From Trissonchulus latispiculum (Eukaryota > Nematoda > Enoplea > Enoplida > Ironidae): DNA of 64,000 nucleotides. Position numbers and translations under genes: made by a program. Below are positions 40,500-53,700 of the stretch, in pieces (the stretch's first letter is position 1; each line of letters begins with the position of its first letter). The stretch is from the NCBI GenBank assembly GCA_030248195.1, contig JASAND010021521.1:1-64000 (forward strand), read 5' to 3'. Below the pieces are notes generated by a model that did not search any database, was not told where the DNA came from, and saw only the letters and a program-made list of their open reading frames with translations.

Positions 40500-43400
40500 T
40501 GCACCATATATTGAACATTTCATATGATTGTGCTATCTCAAATAATGCTAAGAGTAGTCAAAGATTTCGATAAGTTCGGTCAAGACTAGACTTCAACGTC
40601 GGTTGTGTCCGGGCCTTTGTGCGGGGTTCCTGGTCCGGCCTGCAAAGAGGAACCCCTGCAGAACGCCAACGTTCGTCGATTCGGCTACCTTGATCCCATG
40701 CTAAGAGTCATTCAGATAGTGGATTCTGTGATTCCTGCCTGAATATTTGCAAGTCAAATTTGAATTTAACAAATTTCGCACATTGTCTCAGTTGTCTGCA
40801 CACTATTTGAATACTTAATCAACTGTGCAACATGAATAACACAACTCTGTGTTCTAACCAAACGGGAACTCCTAAAATCAGCTCCCCCCGCCCCAAAGGA
40901 AGAAAAATGATCCTTCGTGTACGGTGTAGTACAATGAGTTAGGCAAATATATTTTCATTAGCTCGAAATCGCAACTACTTATATCATGGTCTGAAAACGG
41001 GATACAGAACCGTAACACAAGCCCTCTGACTTGCAGAATTGCAGAATTGCAGACCAATCAATAGACCATCTTAAATTATTGATGACTTGATTATTTATAA
41101 TTTTGATGCCATTAATAAGTGCATACTACCGTTTTAAATGGAATCAGCTGCAGTTTCCCGTTTGTTGGAGTAAATACAATTTTCTAGCAGTTAATGTAAT
41201 AGACGAAGATTTTCCATCTGTTGTTTAATGTGGATTCTAGTTTGAGACGGTTATAGCTGCATTTGAAACTTTGTTTTTTATTGGCTAAGAGACATGATTT
41301 CTACAACAAGCATATGAGCAGAAATCATCAATCAATCCAGAACCATCAGACTTTACTAAATCCAGCTAATATTTCCATATTATTGACGTTTCACTTGTTT
41401 CATTACCAACTGCTCCATGCCAACAAAATTCGTTAAAAGTTTCGATCCGGAAAAACTAAGTTAAAAGAATTTGCTAGAATTCATTAAGCTAGGTATACTG
41501 CTATGGACGGATCTCTGCTACCTACACTTAATTGTTGCAAAACGGAAAACTGCTCTGAAAAAGTTATAACTGTTGAGAATTTTCTTTTCTAAACCTCTCG
41601 GGCTATATTTTGTCAGTGAATCCTATTTGGAAATATATAGTCTGGCCCAATCTTGAGTATCAGTTTCGAATAGGCCCACATCAATCGAAATTGATTCCAA
41701 AGTGAAAATCCAAGTAAATGAAAGAAGGAACAGGAAAAGTTGCCACCATACATGTGCTTGGGGAGTTGGGGGGTGTCAGACCCCCATCCCCAGACATAAT
41801 AGACCTCTCCCCAGAGGGGTCCCTCACCCCCCTAGAATCCGAATTTTTCCGATTTTTTGGGTAAAATTGAAAAAATCCGGTTTTCCGGTGGCCTCTGGCC
41901 GCCGGTTCACCCCTCCCCCCCCAAAACTTCACCTCCTGCACATGTTTGGTTGTCACTACAGCACCTCAGACCCGTCCAATTCCGGCTGGGAATCGAAACC
42001 ACAGCCTATTCTTAGCTAGAACGGCGCTTGATCGATTGCGTCACTCCGAAACAACTGAACCAAGCTTGAGGAGGGGAGTCGCCAGTTTTCGTCCAACTGG
42101 TAGTAGTAGTAGTAGTAACTCTTCAACTTTTCTCATTTTCACATATTTTTGTACCTCCCATGGTCCGCAAATCAACCCACTTGCGTTTGTTGCAAAACTT
42201 TCCCTTTGGCGTAAATACTAAATTGTAGGCATTGTAGGCATCTCTTAACTGGACTGACCATAGACTCAAAGGATTCGTCTTGTTTTGGAACACAAGCGGG
42301 GACCCGAAAATGAGCGAAATTGACCATAAAATTTGGTGGTCTACTACTTCAATTTGAACCCAAACTGCAGTGTCGTTTTAGAGAAAGCTTTCGCGACAGC
42401 TCATGCAGTCTTGTTTCACCGTTTCAAAAGTTTGAAACCACGTAAATGTGAAGTGAATTCTTTCTGTCGATCCGGATCTAAAGTTGAGATTCAAGAAAAG
42501 TTCAATTACGGGGGCGTATATCTTAGCATTATCAGCGTCAAAGCCATAATTGAAAAACTCATCCATTCCATAATTTTCCACTTGAGACTGAATCCTCTCA
42601 TATGAAAACAACCACATATATATAGGGGCTGTAAAGCTATGCTTTATTATTTAGAGATGTAGCATCTAGTCTGGGCAAAATTAGCAGACTTTCAAACATT
42701 CGTTGGTTGGCAATTTACGCAACCTTTAGAACAGCCGCTAGAAATATAGCTTTAGCTTACGATATGTACAGGATGGGATCTAAGCTTGGTATTTTAATTT
42801 ATACAAAATTTTGAAGGCAAAAGTTTGACAGGCATAAGTATTTTAGGAAGAAGGTTTCTCGGCTATAAAAAAGAAAGGCAGCAAAAATAAATACAAAAAT
42901 AAATAAACCAGAAAATTGTTTTAAAGCATTACATTACGCTACCTTATCCAATTAGTTAATTAATGTAAATAATTGAGAAATAAGCAATAATGAATAATCT
43001 AGTAAATGGAGTTTACTGAAAGTCTAGCCCAGAAGTCCAGCCAAAGAATCTTATAGGTACCTATAGACATACACTGAAGGTAAAATTAATGATAGTTTAG
43101 TTAAATGATTAAACGCGTTGACAGTTGGGCAACAGCTCGGAAGCCCATTGGCCGTTAGGTGGTCAGAAAATCGCCCACCCATAGATAACGCGATTTCTGA
43201 AACGACCTCCCTGTTGGTGAAAGACAGTTTGACAAATTTCAGTCTTCCCGCGCGCTCTTCCCAAGCGGGGAAGCAGACTTTATAAGGGTATTAATTCAGA
43301 CAGCACACAATTATTATGGTACACTAATGTTGGCTTTATTATATATATTCCGTATGCTCAAGTCATGGATGCTCTGAATCGGCATTTATATATCTTTGTA

Positions 43401-43640
43401 TATATCTTTATATATCTTTATATATCGGCATATGTATCTTTGTTTTAGTTAGTCTGTCCCAGTTCGTCTTGTCTAAGATCGTCTTTCCTCCCACTGTTTG
43501 AGACCTGCCCCATGTCCAATCCCCAGGATTCACAGAGAAGTTGTTCTGGTTCAGGTTCGTCTTATACCTTTCTTTGTTTTCTAGTTTTGTTTCTTTAATA
43601 AGTGGTTTGTGGCGTATGACTGTAAATGAGGATTTTTGTT
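40500..43640. other. no gene; one minus-strand tRNA-like sequence at about 41985-42055
   Basis: 41985-42055 read on the minus strand has GGAGTGACGCAATCGATCAAG and B box GGTTTCGATTCC. 41748-41948 is bounded by CATGTGC/GCACATG and contains C tracts, a possible decayed TIR element. 43385-43430 is a TATATCTT microsatellite. Otherwise nothing recognised. Confidence 0.5.
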
Positions 43641-43713
43641 TTTCCGGGAGTCGAACTGGGGACCTTTCGCGCTGCAGACGAGAATGCTAACCGCTACACC
43701 ACAGAGCGCTGAG
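43641..43713 (-). repeat. tRNA-like SINE head, minus strand
   Basis: On the minus strand: CTCTGTGGTGTAGCGGTTAG (A-box region), CTCGTCTGCAG anticodon region and CAGTTCGACTCCCGGAA (B box and 3' end). The acceptor stem does not pair. A similar CTCGTCTGCAG sequence occurs on the minus strand near 59755. Confidence 0.5.
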
Positions 43714-43804
43714 CGATAAGAAAGGCAGTAACGTAGAGAAAAAATAACGACAGCTTCAGCTGCTGAGTAATCCTAAAACCTGATTCGATTTGAATTGTAC
43801 CCGA

Positions 43805-44420
43805 GGGTCTCTTGCGCAATTCCCCCCCCCCCCAGCCCTAAGTTTTGATTTTTTTGACTAATAACTTTGAAAGTCGGTGTGGGTGCATACTGGAGGCTGG
43901 TGAATTCAAAAATTCAAAAATTTTAAAATTTAAAAAATTTTTAAAAATTTTAAATTTTTGTTTGGTAAGGGGGGACCAAGGGGAACAAAAAATGTTTTGA
44001 AAACAATTTTGCTGAAAACTTGCATACAGGGGTGTTCTGGGGCGCTGAGCACGAATCTGAAATCCGTTTTCCGATTCAGCTTTTCGTTAGCTCACTATAA
44101 GCTTACATGTTACGCTTACAACATTAGCTTATACTGAGCTAACCAAAAGCTGAATCGAAAAACGGATTTCAGATTCGTGCTCAGCGCCCCAGAAAACCCC
44201 TGTATGCATGTTTTCAGCAAAATCTTTTTCAAAAAATTTTTTTGTTCCCCTTGGTCCCCCCTTACCAAACAAAAATTTAAAATTTTTTAAAATTTTTTAA
44301 AATTTTAAAATTTTTGAATTTTTGAATTCACCAGCCTCCAGTATGCACCCACACCGAATTTCAAAGTTATTGGTCAAAAAATCAAAACTTATGGCTGGGG
44401 GGGAATTGCGCAAGAGACCC
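43805..44420. mobile_element. 616-bp palindromic element, ends GGGTCTCTTGCGC, imperfect 8-bp TSD
   Basis: One long inverted repeat (arms about 300 bp, centre near 44112) starting GGGTCTCTTGCGCAATT. Flanks GTACCCGA and GTACCACC match at 6 of 8. Interior landmarks (TTTGGTAAGGGGGGACCAAG, GAAATCCGTTTT, GCTTTTCGTTAGCTCA) repeat those of 28025-28662 in the same order. Confidence 0.5.
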
Positions 44421-44582
44421 GTACCACCTACCTAGCCCCTCCCCCGCGGCTCCAGGCAAATCCACAGAACCACATCTTCGAGGAAATTGCAACTTACGTA
44501 CATATTTTGAGATATCTCTTCGAGTTTAGTTTGAAGGTTTGCTAAATTTTGTTTAAGAATAATTAAGACAAACCATTTGGTT

Positions 44583-44650
44583 TTCGGAGGATTTGATCCA
44601 CCGACTGTCACATTTCCATGTAAGCACCTTACCCACTCGGCCATATTCTG
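44583..44650 (-). repeat. tRNA-like SINE head, minus strand
   Basis: Minus strand ATATGGCCGAGTGGGTAAGG (A-box region) and GGTGGATCAAATCCTCCG (B-box region) with normal spacing; short extra arm. Probably a SINE head. Confidence 0.5.
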
Positions 44651-44719
44651 TTACTCAGTGTGCTTGTTCGGGGGAAATGTTCGCTACATGTTTATGATAT
44701 GATAGTGCTATGATTTTAG

Positions 44720-47700
44720 GATACACCGGCAATCTCCAAAGACCGCCCCTACGTGCTCAATCCCAGCCTGATGTAAGTTATGCTCTAAGGACTTCATTCC
44801 TGGGAAATGAAGGTTGGGGGGTCTTGGTTGGGGGCAGACGTCCGTCAAATCGACGAAATTGGGCCAGCTGTCAAAATCGAACAACCATAGAACCGTCCAG
44901 TCCGTTTCAGACCCTTCTTGAACGATTGTTAGCAAATGCTACAAACGTTTTCATAAGTCGCTGAAAGTAGCCATTTTTGAAGACGCTCTCAAAAGATCGT
45001 TAATTCTGAAAATGTCAACTTTCTAGATCCTTTACTAAATTGTGAACTTCACCCCCACCCTGCAAAATCCAAAAGAATTCTATCACAGGGAATTTAACAT
45101 AATTATTGAGATGCAATTGTGATGACTATGTATTAATGTCAATTGCTTTTTGCCCATGATTGTATGGTTGACTGAAATTCTTCGTTTTCGAAGGAACGGC
45201 TTTTTGAAACTGGCCGGCCGGTCTTGTCAAAATGGTCACAGACGGGCAAACCGGCACAACTTTAAGTGTTAAATTCAAAATCGTTAATCAGGAAATGATA
45301 GCAGTCAAAGTTGACTATTAGATTTTGTTAATTGTTGGAAACGAAGATAGGGGGAAACTTAACTGTGTTTTCTTGTGTTTTTTGTGTTTGTTTTAGATCC
45401 AGACTTCCGCCAGTTCAGTGTCCCCCGCCGACAACCGACAACCGACAATCATTCCTTCAGTCCACGAATCACTTTCCTTTTCAAATCCTAACGGTAAAAT
45501 AATAGGAGATTGCGAAACTAAATCAAGTGTAAGATTCGAATTGGGGTTTTTGCGTTTTTCAGGCAGCAAACAGAGACGATGCCATGATAGGCCATGTTTC
45601 TCAAAATGTTTTCGATCATTTTTGATTTATTAATGATTACCGGAAAGTGGGGGTGGGAGTTTCCAACAGCCAATCCGATTCGACTTTGCTTAGAGGTTTA
45701 CAGTTATTCCCAATCTTAAAACTGGTCCCAATTTAATAGAAAGGATTAGGTAAATTAACCTCTCAAAACAGCAATCTTTCACCCCATTTGATTGGCTGAC
45801 TGCTTAATAGAAAAAAGGCTAAATCCTCCTCTCCAAAAGGAACAGTTTTCAGAAAAATGCTGAAATATAGTTTTATCTTAATGAATCTTGAAGATTTTGC
45901 GTACCTTTCCTACATTTCACGAGGGAGGACTCCAACAGAGATGAAACCGGGTCACTATTTACTGACCCGGTGACCCGGTCGACCCCTGACCCGGTGACCC
46001 GGTATTTTTGAAAATTCAGGTTTAAGCTTGCAAAAAATTAAAAATACTTTATTTGGGTGCGGTGAGTGTTTTTACCATTTTGGACATTTTTGACGACTAA
46101 AATATCAAGTTGGGCAAAAGTTTTGCTTTCCTTAAAGTAGTAGCACTGGAAAGTGAATATGGTAAGTAAGCCGGAAAAAATCAAAACGATTTGCACGATT
46201 TTGCGCTCAGTAATGTGAAGTAAACAACATAGCTTTTTGAATCAAACAAATTGGAACAAAATACTTTGCCAAAGTCATAACATCATCTAATTCTAATCAT
46301 AGGGTTTAACATTAGCTAGCACTTTTCTGTTTTATCATTATATATTTTAGTAAAATCAAGAGTCCATAATAATTTCCTATATATTATAGAAGATCTTATA
46401 TCTATATATCTTCTTAATAATAGTGCAATTATGCACTCTTGGTAAAATATTTCATTTAGTTGTATGATTGAAGTTTCACTCAGCGGAAATTTTTTTGAAA
46501 TATTTTTTCGTACATATGGCTAGGATTCAGAGAATATGAAATAAAATCAAGCACAATTGATTCCAGAAGATATGTAGTAAGCCATGATAATTGCAAAAAT
46601 GCAAAATAAAACTCAGAATCTGTAAACCTTGTTTTGCTGAGATTTTCCTTCTTAACGAGATTTGAAACCCACGGTCTGACCCTCTCCCTCCAAAAAAATA
46701 GCAGCAGCGATAAAGCACTTACAGTTTAGATGGAGCATGGAGAATTTTAGATTTTAAGATAAAGATTTCAGACTCTCAAGGGCCATGTAATTGTAGTTTT
46801 CATTTTCTAGTTAAGAGTCAACGCAATGATTGTAGTTTCAAACCTAGATCTAAGCTTGACAGGACATTACAAATATTATGAGGACACTACTACAAACTAC
46901 ATACTACGACAAGCATTTAAAAAAACTCCATGATTAGTTACGAATATTTCTATTGCTAGTTTTCGAGTAATTGTTGAAGTTTTCAGTTGGCAAAAATTGG
47001 TAAAACTTTGAAAAATATCCTGTAACAGCAAAAAATTCCTTCATTCAAAAATACCGGCTCAAGACCGGGTCAGAGCTCCTGACCCGGTGACCCGGTGACC
47101 CGGTCGATATAGTTACCCGAACTGACCCGGTGACCCGGTGACCCGGTTTCATCTCTGGACTCCAAGTGTCATGTTCCGTCACCGTTTCCTTTTTTTGGGA
47201 AAGGTTGTGGGAGCAGCAACCTGAGATGAAGCGAGGCTGCGTCGGGCAAAACCGCTGGTCCGTCGTACCTCCGAAGGATTGCCTAAAACACCCGGGCCAT
47301 GGTGTGAAGATATTTCTACTATTTCAGCCAATTTCTATTCAAATTAGAGAAATTCTATGCAACCAGTAAATGCAAGGTTTTGTGTACAGTCTCTTGGCTT
47401 GACTAGCTAATTGCGCACTATAAAAGGCGCGCACGCTAAATTTTTAGCTCAGTCTTAAGTTGGAATTGTCACGGGGGAAGGTGGGACTTTTTGCTGCCTT
47501 TGGCCATATTTTGTATGCCACTAATTTTATGATGAGGTTGATTTTGGCCCCTCTCGCCCTCATTTTTTGGGGGATTTGATTTTCTTTTGGGTTTATCAAA
47601 GGTTTGTCGTGGATTGTTTTCTTTTTTTTTTGTGTCATCGTAAAATATTTATGGTGCCTGTATTCGCTTATCAGTGAAAATTGTGTTGTTCATTTTTTTG

Positions 47701-50700
47701 TATTTTTCTTGATGTCTTTTTTTTTAATAAATCCGCGTCATTAATTAGTTTTTCTTTCCTTTTATCGTCGGCTTTGGGTTCGGACTAGTTTAGTCGGACA
47801 TACGCACACTCTAGAACTGCAATCTTTTACTTAATTTCGAGATAACTCAGTCTTATCTCTACAACTGGCGACCGTTTTAGGCGAGTAGTATGTCCGACTT
47901 TTATCGTCCGTTTACCCGGACTTTAAAACGTTTTAAAAATAAAACTGTTCATTTATTTTCAGAATTGTCTCAAAATCAGGCACCAGCCCTTTTTGATAAT
48001 TTTTTTAACCGAAACTGGAAACATTTTTTACCGGGGGGTCGGAGATCGGGGGGAATTATTCCCTCCCAAAATAGTTCGGGACCTCCCCTCCCTCCCAAAA
48101 TAATTCGGGACCTCCCCTCCCCCAAAATTTACATCCACCCCCAAATATTTTGGGGAATGGGGCTGCCTCTAACAGTGTGTCTGGGCCGTTGTCCGGGCAA
48201 GCTGGAGAGGGACCCCCTCTTCCCCAACAACTTCAAAATTTACATCCACCCCCAAATATTTTGGGGAATGGGGCTGCCTCTAACAGTGTGTCTGGGCCGT
48301 TGTCCGGGCAAGCTGGAGAGAGACCCCCCCTTCCCCAACAACTTCTAAATTCTGCTACACCTCAAAATCAGTACCCCGTTCAGTCTGTTCAAGTGGGTGT
48401 AGGGGCTCAACCCCCTCAAAATACTAGTTCGTTCCGGTCTCTTCGGGTCTCCTCCGGCGTTGTCGGGACACTCTCCCGGCAGGTCGAGAATAGAACCCCT
48501 TCCCCTCTCATGGGTCCAAATTTTCAACAAAATTTTGAACAAAATGCTGCAGTTCCGCCTGGCGTTGTCGGGACACTCTCCCGGCAGGTCAGAAACGGAA
48601 CCCCTCCCCCTCCCATAGGCTCAAATTCTCAACAAAAGTTTGGGGAAAATGTTATACGTTTAGAAAATGGCTCTGTAAATAATTCAGTCCATAGTCAAAA
48701 TTCGGGTATTTTGGTCGACGGGGAGGTTTCGAATCCAAAAAATATCCCCGTACCCCATATGGAACAGAAAATTGGTGGGGGGCAATATCTCCGGGTCCCC
48801 ATTCAATCAGTCAAAAATTCATCAAACCAAAACTTGTTCGGGGGAGCTCAAATTGCTTGCTTGGATTTACACAGTGATTTTGTGGCTCCGAATCGCCTGG
48901 CAACTCCGGTGGGGGCTTTGCAGCCGGAGGGACACCACCCGCCTGTGTCCTGCCACTGGGAGGTCAAGGGCGAGGTGTTGCCCCCTTCCGGTGAAGGTCG
49001 CCCCCAGGGAGGCCTGCCTCTGGTACAACAAAGTTTAGCTGCGGGCCCTCCCCCAGGTTTTTGCGTACAACCGGAACATACGTATATTCAACAAACTACG
49101 CTTCCGCGATCGTCTCCGGGACCCCTACCCTCCCCTCCCCCGCTTCAGATGCCCCTACCGTACTCTGTTAACAACGTCGGGAAAAAACACGGAATGTCGG
49201 AAATTTCCCGTCACTCTACTCCGGACTCTATGCAAACCACGGATATTTCGGTTTTAAAATTTGAGTCGAGCTTATTTCGTTATTATCTGGAAGTTTTGAG
49301 GGATGTGCCCCGTTATGACCCAAAATACGCCTATTTTGAAGACTGGCTACCCCAATTTGAGTCAGCCGTAGCCGTTCATAGGGTTCCCGGGGACCAGTGG
49401 GGACGTCTTTTGTGGAATAAATTGTCCGGGAAAGCCCAAATTTTTGCAGCCAAATGCGGACCAAAGGTCGTCGAGTCTTACGAAGACTTTTTGGAACTAT
49501 TAAAATTACAGTTTCCAAAACCACAGCGTTCGTTTCGGGAGCGGCTTTCGGCATTTGCACACCGGAAGCAGCTCCCCAACGAATCAGTACGTCATTATAT
49601 TTCCGAATTGCAGGCAATGGCCCTCGACCTTTGGGATACGCAGGAGGAGCGGGAACAAGAATGTGTTCAGCAGCTCTTTGCAGGGGTCCAAGACAAATTT
49701 GCTTCCGCTTTGGCTTCTCTTTTTGTTGATGAACAGCCCACTATGCAAGATGTTCGCCGGGTCATAGACCGTTTGGAGTCACGGGAGGCACGCCCCCCGG
49801 AGGGAGACACTCTCTCCTATGACTTGCCAATTTATTATGTTGAGGAGGGGGGCACCGCTAAAAAAACTGCAAACCCAAAAAATTCCGACATTCCATCACA
49901 GTCAAACTTGGAAGTCGCAGCTTCTCGTCTGGGGTTCCGAGAAATGAAAAACTGGTGTGAACTGCATATCCAAGAAGCCTTGAGTAAGTGGGATGAAGAA
50001 AAAAAGCAAAAGTTTTCTGCCCCGTGCAAATACTGTAAAAGACGTGGTCACCCACCGGAAAAATGTTGGGACCGTTATCCGTCCAAGGCTCCCCCGGGCT
50101 ATAAAAACCGTCCTTCCCCAGAAAGAGTTGATCACGTAACTTATATGTCAAATACGTACCCTGTTCAGTATGCAGGACCTTCTCCCTACCAGCAACCATC
50201 TCACCCCATAAATTATGCCCCGGCTCCTCTCTCGTCACAACACGGACTCCCACCTGCCAACTCGCCCCCTGTTCAATATTCTGCTCCTGCTCCGGCCCTC
50301 CCACCCCCATCAAACTTGGGAAATCCGGGTGGCTATGTTGGCGCGCAAACTTCTCAGCCAACGACAATTTCAGCTCCGGCCACTACAACTCCGGCCCCAT
50401 ACCATACAGTACGTATGCAAAACGCAGGTGTTCCGGAGCTTTCTCAAAATTTTGTGCGAGCCTCGGATTCGGGGGTTTCAGCTCCGGCTGCACCTCCTTC
50501 TACTGGCAGGGCGCCTCCGGCTCCACATGGGGTTACTGCGGAGCAGGCTAATCAAATTTTGAGCCAGTTTCAAATTGGTATGGTTTCTGATCCGCATGGT
50601 AGCGAAGCTTCTCCAGGGGGGGTGGGCCCCTCTGAGCCTGTCGACTACCCGACTGATTCAGTCGACTCATCAAATATTCCAGATTTTGATTATTCTTTTA

Positions 50701-53700
50701 CGGAGTTCCAGCTGTCGAATGTTTTTTCAAAAATGGTTCAAAACTTTACTACCTTGCGGGCCATTCACAGAGATACTTTTAATTTTATGCAAGAATATTA
50801 TCAGGCCCTGTCAAACCAAATGCAAGAAATGGCGTCTTTATTGCAACGTTTATGTCCAAATCAGTCGGAATTCGACTCAGTCATGCTTGACAAAAGACAG
50901 CCTCCTCCCTCATGGACCGCGGAGTTTTCTCCCATACTCGGGGGCGCGACTGCCCCTTGCTGCTACCGGCCCGAAACTATTTCAGTAGGGACAGAAACTG
51001 AAGAACCTGTCAGTCCAACGGCACTACAGGAGCCAGAAAAACCCCAAATGGGAGGTCCAACATCAGATGCAGTAACTCCGGGAGAGTCCACCGGAATCGA
51101 ATCCGACCAAGTACTGGCGGCAGCAGACAATATGCCAGCCATAGTCGCCACCTCCGGGGGGACCAAAATTTTGGCTATTATCGACTCTGGGGCATGCATA
51201 TCCATTATCAGTCCCCGGACAGTTAAGAGGATATTGAAGGGGGGCGCCAATGTTCAATTTTATAAACCGGATCCTATCACAGCAGTGGCATCTAACAACG
51301 CACCTTTAAAAATTTCTGCTAAAGTTTTCGTCATTTTCACGGTGGGGCATAAAGAATATGGGTGGTCTTTTCATATGGCTCCTGACTTTTCTCGTGAGAT
51401 GCTTATAGGCACTGATTTCATGAAAAGTTTTCACTGGGATTTGTTATTTTCTACGAATGAGGTGAATATGCAAGGAATACGCCACCCATTATTGTCATCA
51501 GCCGAAATTTACTCGGAATTTGTTGCAAATTGGTGTGCCGATGCGCCTGCGGTGATGTGTGTAAATCTGGGGACACCCCCGCCCTCGGAGGTTTTGGCTC
51601 CGGCCCCCTCCTCCCCTGCTGTCCGGGGTCCGACCTGCTTTTTGAACCCGTTTATACCTGAGAAAAAATGCAGGATGACTCTAAAATCGTGTTTCAAAGC
51701 AGTATATTGGGACCATCCGCAGTAAACCACTCATTTCTGCCAACCTGCCCTGCCCCAAGTAAATTTTCAAAAGAGGGGGTAAACCCAGAATCGTTATTCC
51801 GCATGATTAGTATGTTGTTTGCTTAGCCCGATTAATTTGCTGAAAATTAACTTTTGTATGTCCACGAAAAAATTATTTTCTAAACTTGTCTACTTTATTT
51901 TTCGTTTGAATCAAATACATACGATTTATATTTCAGTTCGATTTAAATTTTTTTTTGAATTTTATACATTTCCGGAGCTTTCATATTTTGCCTTTCATAC
52001 CTCCGGTACTATTGCCTGTTTCAGTTAGTTTCTAACAAACACTAATTTTCACTTTCACTTTGGTTTTCAGGTCACCATTATAATTGTTTTACGTTTTGTT
52101 TTGTAGCTTTTACGCACGGCTAACCGGTCACGATTTGCCTTTACCTCCACACTTGCACTTGTTTTATTTACAATTTAAGGTTCAATCTTTCCCGCCATTG
52201 ATTGGATGATTCCAAGGAGTAACCATTGGCGGTACACATTGGACGATTTTCCGGAGTGAATCAGTGCATGGAATCAAACCAGGATCAACTTAAGTTTTCG
52301 ATAGGATTGGTAAGAATCGTTTGGATTTGCTACTGGGGTGCACTGGGCTGGCTGCAGACGGCCCGACGCGCTCTTTTTTCGGGGAAGGGGACACATTTGA
52401 CCTTTAGCACGAAATTTACATTTTTGTTAGCAGAATTGGGTGGGTTTGGGAAAAGCATGACAATTAATTCTCACGTTTGTTTTCACACAAAAGTTTCCTG
52501 GACCGACCATGGCGTGCAGGTCGGTTCAGGGCAAAATTTATTTCTAGTCAAACGAAGGGGAAAATTTGCATGGCAGATCAACGTTGTGGGAAACTTATTA
52601 GTAGTTGTTGCTATTAATTTTCTGTTTTAATGTGTTTAACGAAATTAACGTCTGAGACTCAGATGCCTTCCGTACTACCTTCCTTCTGAATTTATTTATT
52701 TATTTGAATTTATTTGTGAATTCGTCTTTCCAGAGACTCTTCAGCGGCTTGTTCTTCAAACCGATTTTCTCTAAAATAATATTAATAACTTTATTTTGGG
52801 CTTACATAAATCTTGAAAACTTTACCGGAGGGTCTTTGGACTCCCCCGGAGGGCATTCGGGGTCTCTTTCACATCCTTGTTAACTACTTGGTCCGGCTAG
52901 ATTCGTGCTGTTTTATACGTTTATGCCTAATTAACCTTGTTTTTAATCAGTTTCCAATTCTTAATCTGAACTTTTGCTAATATGTAACTAATTCTTTTTG
53001 TTTTGTGTTTTAGGTTCCTATCCCCTTGGGTTGCCGGTACGGGTCCAGGTCCGGATATATGGTATTTGTGCACTATGTTTGTACTGTATTGAATGTGGGG
53101 TTGGGTTCGCGATTCCTTATGCTTGTTTGAAAACTCTTTGTTTGTCCAAAAATGATTTTTGCTTTGTTTGGGAAAAAATTCAGTTTTAAAGGCAAGTGTG
53201 ACTCTAGTGAGAATGATGAGCCGGGACCTTTCGGTACTGGGGGGCAAATGGGGTATTTAGCTTCTAAAACCAGGTTGACGCTCGCGCGAACTGTCTCTTG
53301 TTGATCAGTCGGGGGCTCCGCGGTTCTGCGCTGTGGGGCTAAGGATCCCTCGTCTGGTCCAGCAGGAGTCCCAGTTCGCGGTAAATTTTAACATGAGAAC
53401 ACGTAATGCTTCGAAAAAAATTCGTCACGAAAAAATTGCATATTTCACCGTTGGAAGCTTTTCTCTTCATTGTTGCAGAAATTAGTTGTTTGGGACCTCC
53501 GGGATTCCGGACTGGCACCGGCTCATCATGTACGCGATGCGGGTCGTACGTACGTCCTTGGCCCGTACTGGCAGGGGTGTTTGCTTGTTTTCATCTACTA
53601 ACCTGCTAGGTGTGGTTTTGGGGAGATAAAGATGTCTAACTGCTCGAGTACCCTGAACCACCTTCTTTTTCGTGAAATTCTTGTGATTTTTTTCTAAGAT

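Noticed and set aside
47864..48348. Treating the frame beginning at 47890 as a separate gene
   Set aside because: It begins where gag should start and overlaps the repeats of the main gag frame; it is more simply the N-terminal part of gag in a shifted frame.
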